Shown here in pieces: positions 1-11,800 of a stretch of DNA of 64,000 nucleotides. How positions within the stretch are numbered: the first letter of the stretch is position 1; every line of letters begins with the position of its first letter. The stretch spans positions 62,001-126,000 of the forward strand of contig JAVYIG010000693.1 in NCBI GenBank assembly GCA_035222895.1, written 5' to 3'. The stretch is from Strongylocentrotus droebachiensis. Lineage: Eukaryota > Echinodermata > Echinoidea > Camarodonta > Strongylocentrotidae. The position numbers were made by a program, and so were the translations under genes. The notes below the pieces were generated by a model. The model had not been told where the DNA came from, ran no database searches, and saw only the letters and a list, made by a program, of their open reading frames with translations.

Positions 1-873
1 TTCAAGGGGATGAAGATAGGTAAAGGTGACTGGAAGCCATGCCAAACCGGGGTCATCTTGACTACTACATCAGTTCTTAGCTTAGCTGAGGAGCTTCTTG
101 ATGCTGGTCACAAATACCTTCTTACAGGTAGACTAACACAAGACTGTTTGGAAAATCTGTTTTCTGTCGTTCGCCTGAGGAAGCCGGTCCCATCCCCACT
201 AGAATTCAAGTTTGCCCTGAAACTCATCAGCACTGCCCAGTTTCTCACGCTGCCACGTTCAGGGAGTTACAGCCAAGATGATGGCGAATTCCTCGCTGAT
301 TTCCTGCAACAGAACGTGCAGGTCCCAGAGGAAGTCGAAGTCTCGGGCATCATCCTGTCAGACAACCCCGATGTCAGTTGTCTTCCTCCAGCAGAGCGCG
401 CTAGCCTCTACAACCTTGCAGGCTACTGTGCCACCAGTGTTAAGAAGAACGAGACAACTTGCGAAACTTGCATGAGTGAGGTGACAGCTGAAGACACAGA
501 AGACACACATCCTGATGCACAGCTCACCATGCTGAAAGAGTTCAAAACTGGATGCCTTTTTCGTGTGTCAGACAAGACATTCAAGATGATATTGACTGTC
601 GAAGCGATGTTCCGCGAGGCTGAAGACAAGCTCATGGATGAAAAAAATGTGAAGAGTGTGCTTCTAGAACGAGCGCAAGAGCTAACTGAAGATGTGAAGT
701 TTGCAGACTGCCATAACATCAAAAGGAAACTTCTTGCAAAGTTTATCACATCGCGGCTACATTTCTTCTGCAAGAAGCAAACCGGCAATCGTAAGAAAGA
801 ATCATCAAAGAAGTTTAATGAACTGGGTAGCAAAAGCATGACAATGAGGAAGCTAGCCGCAAAAGTGAAGTGA
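1..873 (+). CDS. P-element-like transposase, C-terminal part (partial at left edge)
   Basis: The reading frame is open from the first base of the window; the first in-window Met is at base 10 and the stop is at 871-873, so this is the 3' end of a longer coding region. Counting from that Met, residues 37-55 contain LLTGRLTQDCLENLFSVVR, which matches the conserved 'T-x-R-x-x-Q-D-x-L-E-x-x-F-x-x-x-R' block near the C-terminus of P-element/THAP9-type DNA transposases. It is followed by the usual 'P-x-P-x-x-F-x-x-A-L' segment. The rest is acidic and then ends in a basic Lys/Arg-rich tail. The frame is undisturbed over 287 codons and is more GC-rich than the flanking AT-rich DNA, so the copy may be young or domesticated. 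The N-terminal THAP domain and most of the catalytic core lie outside the window. Terminal inverted repeats were not identified. Confidence 0.7.
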   Translation, partial: FKGMKIGKGDWKPCQTGVILTTTSVLSLAEELLDAGHKYLLTGRLTQDCLENLFSVVRLRKPVPSPLEFKFALKLISTAQFLTLPRSGSYSQDDGEFLADFLQQNVQVPEEVEVSGIILSDNPDVSCLPPAERASLYNLAGYCATSVKKNETTCETCMSEVTAEDTEDTHPDAQLTMLKEFKTGCLFRVSDKTFKMILTVEAMFREAEDKLMDEKNVKSVLLERAQELTEDVKFADCHNIKRKLLAKFITSRLHFFCKKQTGNRKKESSKKFNELGSKSMTMRKLAAKVK

Positions 874-1742
874 AATGAATCAAGCATGCAATAAGTAATT
901 TCCATTCTAGTTTTGAACACTTGAAGGGGTGAATATACATGTATGAGGGCAATTAGGCAATGAATATTAACTTTTATTTGAGCTAAGTACACCATGTAGG
1001 TATACATGTACAGTGTATCCTAATACTGGATTCAGGACAAACAAATGTATATTTCTACAAACTCCTTTTTTTTTAAGTATGCAAAAATATTGTGATACAA
1101 GTCATTGATATCACTCTGATTATCTGTTCCCAAGAACAGTCTGAGAGTTTTGATACAAAGAGGATGTAAATCTGTACCTTTAATTTTTTACATTATAATT
1201 GCTGTAAGAGAAATCCTGATATAGTATTAAAAGGAGTGTTGAAAAATGACATTCTGATGTGAAAAGAATGTTCTTTTAATAGTGCTATCCTAAATATTTT
1301 GCAATTCTGATCACATTTTGTTAACTTTTAGAGCAAAAAAAAGCACTTTCAAGCGTTGTAAGGGAATTATTCTCACAAAGACTTATGGTTGTTTTTTTTT
1401 TCCCTGTATCTCAAAAATTATTCTTGTATTTAACATTTTAAAGGTATTCATAGAATATACAGTAAAAGTGTTTGCAGTGGACACATTCCCTTTAAATACT
1501 TGATGATAGATATATCATATTTGTAATATTTATTTGCCAGTTCTTTGCCATGAAAGAAATTCAGTAGACCATCTTTTTCATTTAGAAAGCACAACTTATT
1601 TTGGGAACAATATGCTACAACCTCCTTATAAAGAGCACTGTTAAAAGAAACTCTAATTATGAAAAGGTAATTTTGCTGGTCCTGCTTATTTGTATTCTAT
1701 TCTTTTTTAGCCCTGATATAACAAGGTTTCGATATAAAGAGG
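874..1742. other. AT-rich tail after the transposase ORF, no gene seen
   Basis: No coding pattern or splice-like exon was recognised on either strand. It may be the untranslated tail of the P-like element; no terminal repeat could be placed. Confidence 0.4.
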
Positions 1743-1924
1743 TACAGTTAACTTTGCATTAGTCAAATCTGTTGGGATCACAAGAAATAGTTTGACTTAC
1801 ATGTATGCAAAATTTGACATAGGAAATGTAAATAACACATGTTTTGTATAGTTTGGTGAAAAAATTTGATTAGACTTAGGGAAAGTTTGACTTATGTGAC
1901 TTCGAGTTATGCAAGGTTAACTGT
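1743..1924. mobile_element. Small TA-target MITE (pogo/Tigger-like ends)
   Basis: The ends are near-perfect inverted repeats: CAGTTAACTTTGCAT at 1745-1759 and ATGCAAGGTTAACTG at 1908-1922, flanked by TA on both sides (1743-1744 and 1923-1924). A TA duplication plus a CAGTT start is typical of Tc1/mariner superfamily elements, and the interior repeats 'tttgacttaygtg'-like words reminiscent of pogo/Tigger ends. At about 180 bp it is non-coding. Confidence 0.65.
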
Positions 1925-3475
1925 AATTTCCTTGGTCCCAAGGAGTTTGTTATTTATAATGAGGACCCACTGTACTGTACTTGGGCATAAACTGAAGTTC
2001 TTAGTTTCCAATTTCAAACTTGGCCAAATAGACTTGTTTCTGTTTGTTCATTTTGTGAAATAACCATTCCAATGATGGAAGATTTCCTTGAGCAAGTAGA
2101 GATTGAACCATTTTTTGCGCTGTTGCTTGCAAATTGCAGTAGGCCCATGTGTTTTGTTGCATAATTCATGATTATGTACATTTGCTTGTTTAAGCAAAGT
2201 TGAATTGTACATTTCAGATAAATAATGATACCCATCACATTCCAGTTTGTTATGTTTGGTAAAAAATTTAGTAATTGATGATCCTGACAGTCCCATTGTG
2301 TAATGTCTGAATTTCCAAATTTTTAAGTTGTTTTGTCATGTCAGGGATGTACATGTAGACATGACTTTGGAGCTTGCCTGGAGAAAATCAAGTTGATGCA
2401 GGGCGAGCATATTTTTATACCGCTTTTTGAAAAAGGGCACAATGTATATCTATACTGGAATGGTATGGGAGAAGTTGTGCAGTATCTGGAAATGAAGAAG
2501 ATGTTCAATGGTATTCAGATTTTCTATTCTAAGTTTAAATTGAATCATCACTACGTGTAGAACTAAAGTACATGCATGTTCAGGTAAAGTTGTGACACTG
2601 GGCAAGGATAATATGACATGATTTTCATGGGGAAATACATATATCATTGTCTACATTGCTCCCCCTTTTTTTCTTACATATCTTAATATCATACCCATTA
2701 TGTATTGTTGAAAAGGATGTCTTTTCGAGAAGGAACATGTATATGTATTATGACATGAAATAAATTGAGAAAAAAAAGAAGCAACAAACAAATGAATTGC
2801 CCAATTTCAAAGTTACTTTGTGTGAAATTTATACTCGGAGCTCTGTGTGTGTGTGTGTGTGTCGAGGGGAGGGGGTGGTATACTTCTGTGTCTGGAATTG
2901 TGAGTAAACAGATGTATGAGAGGATATGTTTATAATGTGTGTAAAGGTATTGATGTGCATGGATTAAAAAAAAAAAAAAATCTCATTTGTATGAGCCAGT
3001 TGGGCATTATCTATGGAAAGGGAAGGGGGGTGGGTTGGATTGTTTTTGCCAGTGATGTCTTTATTTTATGATGTGGGTTATGGTTGCATGCTGATTAACT
3101 CCCCCCCCCCCCCCCCCCCCCACCCCTCTTATGAGCAGCAAAACTTTTGGTTTGGGGGCTGCAAGGTTAGCTTGTATATGGACATACAGCCCCCTCCCAC
3201 TTTTCCATATACGGGGGGGGGGGGGAGTGTTGAAATACAATACAAACAATAGCGCGAGTTCCTTTCTGGCTCGCACAGTTGTGTTTGAAATGTGGCCGAC
3301 ACAACACAGTATATGCACTTCAAAGTTTATACATGCACTGCGCGCGCGCGGTAGACCGGGCGAGTGAAACAAAATGGCGTCAATGCGCAAGTTGTCGCTA
3401 CTCTCTATATAAAGGTACTCTACATTTTTCCTCCCTTCCCTTCATTCGCTCATAATTTATAGGAAAATAATATTA
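1925..3475. other. Intergenic, no gene; homopolymer C and G tracts
   Basis: No gene was recognised. A (GT)n tract lies near 2845-2862, a run of about 20 C at 3102-3121 and a run of G near 3215-3226; the apparent proline-rich and glycine-rich ORFs around 3013-3390 are translations of these tracts. A GC-rich patch with CGCGCG lies near 3340-3365. Confidence 0.45.
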
Positions 3476-3655
3476 ATGATGACGTGATGGCTCAGCGGTC
3501 TCGTTACCGGGAGATCCTGGGTTCGAAACAAAAGTCGATATAAAGGCATTAGGACTAATCATCAGTACAAAGTCCATCGGAGAGGACTTAAAGCCGTTTG
3601 TCCCCTGGTTGCTTACTGACAGGCATGCACATGCTTTCTTAGCAGACGGATATCA
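3476..3655 (+). mobile_element. tRNA-derived SINE, full-length copy
   Basis: A pol III A-box-like word (TGGCTCAGCGG, near 3489) is followed about 20 bases later by a B-box-like word (GGGTTCGAAAC, near 3520). The downstream 'acttaaagccgt..gtcccctggttgc' body is also present at 32705-32795 in the homologous intron of ACCS copy B. The tRNA-like head cannot fold a proper T stem, so this is a SINE rather than a tRNA gene. Homology between the two ACCS copies ends within this element. Confidence 0.55.
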
Positions 3656-3697
3656 ACAAACTTTCAAACCATGAATATGGATGGTAAAATTAAAAAC

Positions 3698-4690
3698 CTT
3701 TGCTATTCCCCATAGGACATGTGTCTTTGTCTTGTCCGGTAGCTCATCTGAATGCCAGGTGAATATACTAGAACTCTCTACAGACTCTTCAAAGATACTA
3801 GCAGCATAGATTTCATCCAGCACACAATGTAGATCATGCCTGTAAATGAACAAAATATAACATTAGATTAAGCTACTTTGTTACGCTTTTAAAATTGTTA
3901 TTGTATTTTGTATGTTATAACTTAATTCACAAAGGAAACGTTTATTGGTTGAAGTAATCGTTACATGTATTTCAAGCTTCTACCAATCTACTAAATGTTA
4001 AGGTTATTATTTGTTTTTTTACACTTCATTCGTAAATATACATGTACTAACATGTAGATAAGCTTACTTAACTACATGTTAGTACATGTATATTTACGAA
4101 TGTAGTATAACAACAAATGGAAACAAATACGTATAAAATACATGGAAATTATTATAATTGAATAAGTATAATCAAATCAGAAGACGGCCGATATACTTGA
4201 TATTAAATCCACTGTATTGATACTAAACATACTTGAGTATTTTGCCAAATCGTATTTGGGTAAACCTGATAGTATAAAACGGAAATAACTATGTACTTAT
4301 TTGGGGGTAAGATTCGAACATTAAAAAACCCATTCTGTGATTTAATTTAGTGTGAATATAATACATTTTACATCTCTTGTTATACCACAAGGTAATCTCT
4401 TCTACCCTACCCTATCCTATTTTATCCTATTGTATTATATTCTATCCTATCCGGCCAAAGATATCCTATCCTATCCTATCCTAACATATCATATCATTAT
4501 CTATTCTATTATTTTTCTGCATTGCATCTATATATCGTATATCAGTCGAAAACATACCTTTTACAGAAAACTTACCTTTTACAAAATGTGAGGTATTCCA
4601 AAACTTGTCGTTTGGTGTACACGGTTCCATTCGGATTGGCAGGATTGACCAGCAAAAGAGCTCTGACGTTATGTCCCTAATATTTATTGC

Positions 4691-4728
<38 letters not shown>

Positions 4729-4807
4729 AATGATAATTGTAATGATAATAACGGTTATGATCATAATGAAGAAACATAATAATAATGATTATAGTAATGA
4801 TAACAAT

Positions 4808-4842
<35 letters not shown>

Positions 4843-7014
4843 TGATTATAATAATATTTATAATAATAATGATGATAGTAATGATAAAAAGAAGAGTAGA
4901 AATAATGCTGATAATCGAAAAGTATTTTGAATAAAAAAGGACATAACATAATATTATGAGGGGGGGGGGAAGCAAGCCTTTTATGAACATTTCTGCTTTC
5001 TTTCAATATAAATTCGAATTTAATGGGAAATCCAACCTTACAGTAAATAATTATAAATAAAGCAGACAAATCAGAAAACAGACTGGTGAAATCGGACGCT
5101 AAATTAGAAAGTTTTTCAAAGTTGTAATCGCTATACGTATAGGAACTTCAAATTGTCTGAATCGGCAGTGTCACTGTGACGAAGTGACGGACAACTTTCA
5201 CATTTTGTTCCAACACACAAAATGACTAAAATGTAAGTTTTTCAAAATGTATGACTCGGGATGGCTTTTCCCTTTTTTAGAAGACTTACGATAATATGCT
5301 ACCCACAATATATTGTTGGATGTGCCCCAAGGGAGGAGCCGCTCAGGGGAAACAGAAGTTTATATTTTGTATACACGAAAAACGGGAGAGTTTACCGACT
5401 AGACGTCACAATCCAGTTATCAAATTGCCAACTTTCGATTCGCATAGAATAAGTGATCTCCTTTCTAAAACACAAATAACTCTATTATAATTCTGTTTCG
5501 ATTTATTTCGAACTTTCGTCATTTTGTTTCTCTTATTTTCATACAAAATTAATAAAATTATCACAAGGGTTGGAGTGCCCTTTATTAAAGTAACCTATTT
5601 AATTACACCACCTCCCTCATCTACGTTGCTGTAATGGTCAATGTGAATGGGTTAGTTAGCCGGTGGTGTCGGTGAGTTTTTTGGGGCGCTAGGGGCAATT
5701 TTCATAGGAATAGTTACAAGAATAAAGTTAGTGGGTAGTTGTTTTTTTTTTTTTTTTTTAATCTCGGGAACAGTTTAAGCGAGTGAAAAATCTCCATCAA
5801 GGTATTTGTCCGGGTAAAAAACCCTGGGTACCGCAATAATAAATGTCCGCGGGGACGGTTTTCTCGGACTTAAGGTTTTGGGTGGTGCTAGGTCGGTATA
5901 AGTCTTTATATACTCACATTACATGGAAGACTTGATCGAGTAAAGCTAATTTAATCAAAAGCAAAAATAAATCTCGCACGGACAAATCCTTAAATAAGCC
6001 GAAAACTTTAAACGTGCGACGGAATAATCAGTGGGGCCATCCTTGTCGACCAACAACCCAGAAAACCGACAAAATAAAGAAATACGGGAGAGAAAAAAAT
6101 GTTGGTCTCATGGGCTGCCTGCACTATAGTGAACCCTCTGAAAACGTCGTCAGAAGGTCCGCGAGACCGACTGTCCGTCTCAACTGACAAATGTGCTCTC
6201 AGCCAATCAGATGCCACGATTTTAGTATATTATAACGATAGCTTGTAACTTGTTATTCATATCAAGTTTTATGAAACAGGGTCCGGAACAACCATCATAA
6301 ATTTGCATTAGAACCGAGTGTCGTTCTCACGGGATGTCCGTCTGGTAGGCTGTAGCTATTGTACATACCTCCTGTTTTGCTTTTTCCAACGCTGACTCAA
6401 GAAGAGAAACAGTCAGTTCAAACGGTTCCCTTCCATCTAGTTCTGCCTTCAATATTAACGACAAAACAAAAAAATCCATTTAAAATTTATCATAATAGGT
6501 CCTGCATTTTTGTTAACAGTCTTGACAAGTAACAAGGGGGCCGCTGAAGGGTTTAGGGTGCGATGCTACTATTTTGTTTTTCTGTCAGCAATTTGGATAT
6601 ACTTCAACACTCTTCTTTGGTTGGCAAAATCACGAAATATGATCTCTTTTCTCTTTTTTCCACCTCAGTGAAACTTTAAGAAGAAAAAAAACAAATGCAG
6701 AAGTGAAATATTGGGAGGATGAGTTTTATGCTTACCTTGCTGCTAAGATGCACTGGATAGGTCTTCGCTCCATACTGGAACAGAAGGTCACGTGGTATAG
6801 CTCCATACATAGGCGCAGGAGTCAAAATGGTGTCTGCAGTAGTTTGTGAAGGCAAGTGTGAAAATGAAAACATTTAAATCGTCATGACTACACAGGATGT
6901 GTATGACATTATGTTCATGCTATCCACTTCCATCAGACCACTCACACTCCCCATCCTCTCACGTTTGCCCTCTTCCTTTCTCCACCCCCACCCTTTCTTC
7001 CCCTCTCTCTCTCC

Positions 7015-7055
<41 letters not shown>

Positions 7056-8480
7056 ACCTTCCGTCCCTTTCTCTCTCCTTCCTCTCTCGCTCCCCTCTCC
7101 CTCCCCTCTCCATATACTTTCTTCCTTTTTTTACAAGGAGCTTCAATTGAGAACGGAATTTAAAGCAGTTCATACATTCTGAGTTTTGGAGGGGTGATGG
7201 GACGTTTAAAAAACGTATTCTGGGAAGGAAAACAAATGGTGTCGGGCAAAATTATGTGCATGGTTTAATAACATTTTAATTGCAACCAGATGTTCCTCGA
7301 CAGTACTCGATCTGCATTGATATGAAGTCGATTTTATTTGAAAACATACATTATTTACAAGTGAAAAGAGCACTGGTTTTGCTATTAGATTCTCATTGGA
7401 ATCCTGTAAAGTAGTGCTGTATTTCAGACATTGGAGAACGAATAATAAGTGAGAAGCATGAGTAGATATATACCTCCTTCATCACATAATACGTAAGCCA
7501 TCGCACTCAGTGCAGACGTCACTCCATTCAGAACTATGAACTATACAAAAGAGAAACACAAAACTTTGTAAGTCACGGTGCATAATTTGAAGAGCACGGT
7601 TCCAAAAGTGATAATTTGAGGTAAGTTTGAGGTCTATTGTCAAAACATTTAATAAAGTATAAAAATGCTAAATCCTCGAGTAATGATTGCAGTATACTCT
7701 CTATAATTATAAAGAAGGGAACAGCGTTACTGTACAGGCTATCGTTAATAAAGAGGGGGTGAAGGAGACAAATAGACACATGTATATCCCCAATCGTATT
7801 GCGAGATTGCGAGAGAAAGAGAGAGAGGGGGGAAGAGAGAGAGAAAGTGGGATAGGGAGAGAGAGTGGGGGTAGAGGGGGGAGAGAGAGAGGGGGGAAGA
7901 GAGAGAGAGAGAGGAAGAGAGAGAGGAAGAGAGAGGGAGAGAGAGAAAGAGTGCGGGAGAATACTAATGAAATTATCTGCCATGTGATTTCCATGTATGA
8001 TGTGACGCTACATACAAAATAGTACCACAACGTTGTCTATGGTTGTAAAGAAATTGTTGGCTTGCACCCAATAGATTAAGATCGCGTGCTCGATCTTGTC
8101 ATTGAAATCAAGTCAGAAAAAAAATTAAACCTTTGAACCAGCGGGATCTACTGCGTACAAAACAAAAAAAATCTTTAGCACAATAGAAACTTCACCCAGG
8201 AAGCCTAACATTAAAAGAAAATGTTGTTTGCTCAAATAGCATTGTAGAAACGATGAACACATTATCCTGCAAACAATGGACTCAACCGGGTGGAATCAAC
8301 AGTAGTAGAACAAATTATCATGAATCCTATAAAAGGGTAAATTGCTAATCCATATTGTATGGTATCACTAACCGGGGTTCTCTCCTATTCTTATACGAAT
8401 AGTGCAGTGGGTTTTTAACTTGCAAAGGTGGTGACTCTCCTCTACACGCCCTCCCCCCCCCCCCAAAAAAAAAAAATAAA

Positions 8481-8522
<42 letters not shown>

Positions 8523-8780
8523 AATATAAATATAAATAAATAAATAAATAAATAATTAAAAAATAAAAAATAATATTTTTAAAAAATAGTATACAAATAT
8601 ACACTGCCTTGAGAGGTTCTGGTTAAAACTATGCGCAAGAGGTGACTCCAATAGTACTATATGCTGAGGGACGCAGCCCCGAAGCTAATGGTACTTTTGG
8701 AGTCACCGAGGCCCATAGTTTAACCAGTACCTCGAATAGAAGGCATGGTATATTTGTTTTATATCCTGCATCAACAAATT

Positions 8781-8811
<31 letters not shown>

Positions 8812-11800
8812 CATTTTCGGGAAGAACAAAAATTTAGAACAAAAAAAATGTCAGGTTTTATCTAAAAAGATTTAAAATATTTTGTTTTCATTAAATTAAG
8901 ATTTGAGAAAAAAAATTGATTCAATTAAAAAAAAAAATTCTCATTTTTTTTTCAACTCCCAAATAGTAAACCAAAATAGTACTCTCATATAGTACTTTCT
9001 AAAAATAGGTCAAATATTTCTGGTCATGTGACGAGCTCTCAACCAATCAAAAGCCAACAAATTTTTGATGCAGGATATAATAATAAATAAATAAATAAAT
9101 AAATATAAATAAATAAATATATAAATAAATAAAAAATAAAAAATAATAATTAAAAACAAATAAATAAAAAAATAAATGAATAAATAAATACAAAGAAGAA
9201 GAATAATTGTATACCTTATCCGGATCGAGAGTTTCTCGAGCTTTCTTACCACTGCAGCTGGATAAGAACCCAGCTAAGGCTTTCCGGAGGCGGAGACTAC
9301 CAGTACGATCCCCATATGGTAGCATCGTTGAGTCCCACGTCAGGAAGTCTGGCTGGTTCAACTAATAATGGGCAAAATATAATAAATGATTTCGAATGGT
9401 AGTAGCGAAACAGGTTAAATAAGAAACAGGGTGGGCCGGGCTTAGCATATATAGCTTTTGCTATGCAACTTTTCATGCTTGTCGTAGCTGCATATGTATG
9501 TTGATTTTTTTTCACGAGCGGCACAAACTATTTTGATCTTCGCCTTTAATACGTGTCTTCCCTACCTTAGAACTCTCATTCTCTCTTTCTCTCTCTCTCT
9601 ATCTATCTCTCTCTTACTTGTCTCTCTGTCTCTTGTTGTTATTCTGTCTAAACCGCGACTGTTTCTCAACTTTCACTCATTTATTACTTTACAAAAAGAA
9701 ATCATGTTACCACCTTTTCTTAAACTGTCACACGTTTGATTTGCTGTGATTTTCTTGCCTCCAAATTTTAACTAAGGGTTAATTTCCCTTTTTAGTCAAA
9801 CGTACGACAAATCATTTCACCATTTTCATTTCTGCAAATATGCCTTTGCTCATGTAGACCATGTCACATTTTATTCCATAAATTGTCTAAATATCGTCTG
9901 CTGAGAGCCAGAATTTGTTAATAGTGCTGAAATAATATTACTTAATGCCATTTTGGCTCTAAGCAGACGAAACGATCTATTATAATTTGAGAGCATCATG
10001 AAAATGAATGTATAGCTTTACCTTTTCAGTGATGAGATCTCGGACTGCGTCGTTGTATGCAGTCGCAAGATTTATTATACCCTTGAAAAAAAAGGAAAGT
10101 GGGTGAGAAGGAAGCATTACTCTTGTGTTAATAATTAACGATAATCATGATTTCGTCTTATTTTCCCCGAGTTAGCCAAAATATCTGTTAACAATGCTCT
10201 CCATGTAAGCCCTCCAGTTACATTACTCCACAAATGGCAGGTAAACATTTAATCAACCTGGGTCTAGAGTGGAAAATATGGGTAAATTAAACATCTTGCC
10301 TAATAGGCCAAGGGTGTTTCTTTTTAAAGTAAGCAGCTAGTAAGGATTGAACCTGGGACGTACTATGAGTCTATTCGATGCTAAAACGTAGCATGGCTAT
10401 AATTATGGTAAAGAACACGAGTCTACAGTGTGAGTCAAAACAAAATTTACACCTAGAAAATTGCTAATTATTGTAAAAGTCATCTATGAACAGTGAATTA
10501 TTATACGTATTATGAAAGAGTGCTTTATCGCAAATCTGTTGGTAATATTTTTGTGTGGTATGTGTGCACACTTGGATGAACAGGAGGCATTGTTTGCGAG
10601 AGTGCAAAAAATCGAGTTGCGCCAAAGTGGCTTATGTGATGTTTAAATAAAACAATTGGGATTTGGGTAATAAATCGGTTTTTGCAGATCCAAATAACAT
10701 CCCTAACAAAACTAATCATGCCACACATAATTATCAACTATCGAATATCAAATATCAACGAACATTTGTGCGCGTGTGTGTGTGTGCGTGTGTGACTTTG
10801 CTTCTGCAAAAAGCATAATTAAGCAGTGCATTTCATTTGATACATTGAATTTATTCCCTCACTCCGCTAATCCCAACATAATACATGCTATAGGCATCAC
10901 TTTGACTACCGAAATACAATTATTCGTAATAGGTAAATGAAATAATTGTTTACATGGCACTTAACAGAGATTTGTGCATTAAATTGATTACGAAAATGAC
11001 CTATTCTTTCTAACCTTATTTTCACCATAAAAGGTTTAATTGTTAGTTTATTTAAATGCTAGCCAACTCCCCTAGGCTCTACTGATTACTTTATTCCCAT
11101 CTTTTTTAAATTGAGATTCCAGTAGCAGAACTTGCCCAAAATTTGAGGGAATGAAAAGTCGATTGAGCAACTTTAGAATACCCCACCACAAACATTGACC
11201 ATTATGTTCCTAGGTTAATAACCGACACTTCATGAACGAAGCTAAATCTGAAGACTTAAGTTTCTTTAATAATTAACGCTAAACCTAATCCTAACCCTAA
11301 CCCTAACCCTATCCCAAACTCTAACCCTAGGTCTTGGACGTTATTCTGCATAAACCCTGGAAGAGTCTCTCTTTTCCTCATACGAAGCACTTTATTACTT
11401 TATATCATTTTAAAAACATTGCATATAGAGTTTGATTACAATATATATACAAAATGAACAGACTGATAAAATAGAATAAGTGAGACAAAAGGAAAGTGGA
11501 AGTGAAAGATCAAGACAAGAATATAAATGCGTTAAAGGCTTAACTAAGAAAGATTCATCTTGATATTGTTCATTAAATTTTCTTGGTTTCTGTATTGCCA
11601 ATGGACATAAAACATAAAATCGCTTTTGAAAGTCATCCAAATTGATTGACTATTGAAGGGTTTACTTCTAAACTGATTGGGCATATACACCTTATAAATC
11701 GCATAATGTGCGTAAACAATTAGTACATTCATCAGCAGAGACTCAGCGTCAATAATGTTGAAACCAATTATTATGATTTTCTTTTCTCCTATCACAATAT

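Noticed and set aside
3484..3535. tRNA-like sequence with A and B boxes
   Set aside because: T stem and acceptor stem do not pair and the same body occurs at another locus; called a SINE.
4481..4990. 169-codon minus-strand ORF rich in Ile
   Set aside because: Translation of an (AAT)n microsatellite overlapping ACCS copy A exon 7.
7573..8030. Ser/Leu- and Arg/Glu-rich ORFs on both strands
   Set aside because: Translation of a (GA)n tract.
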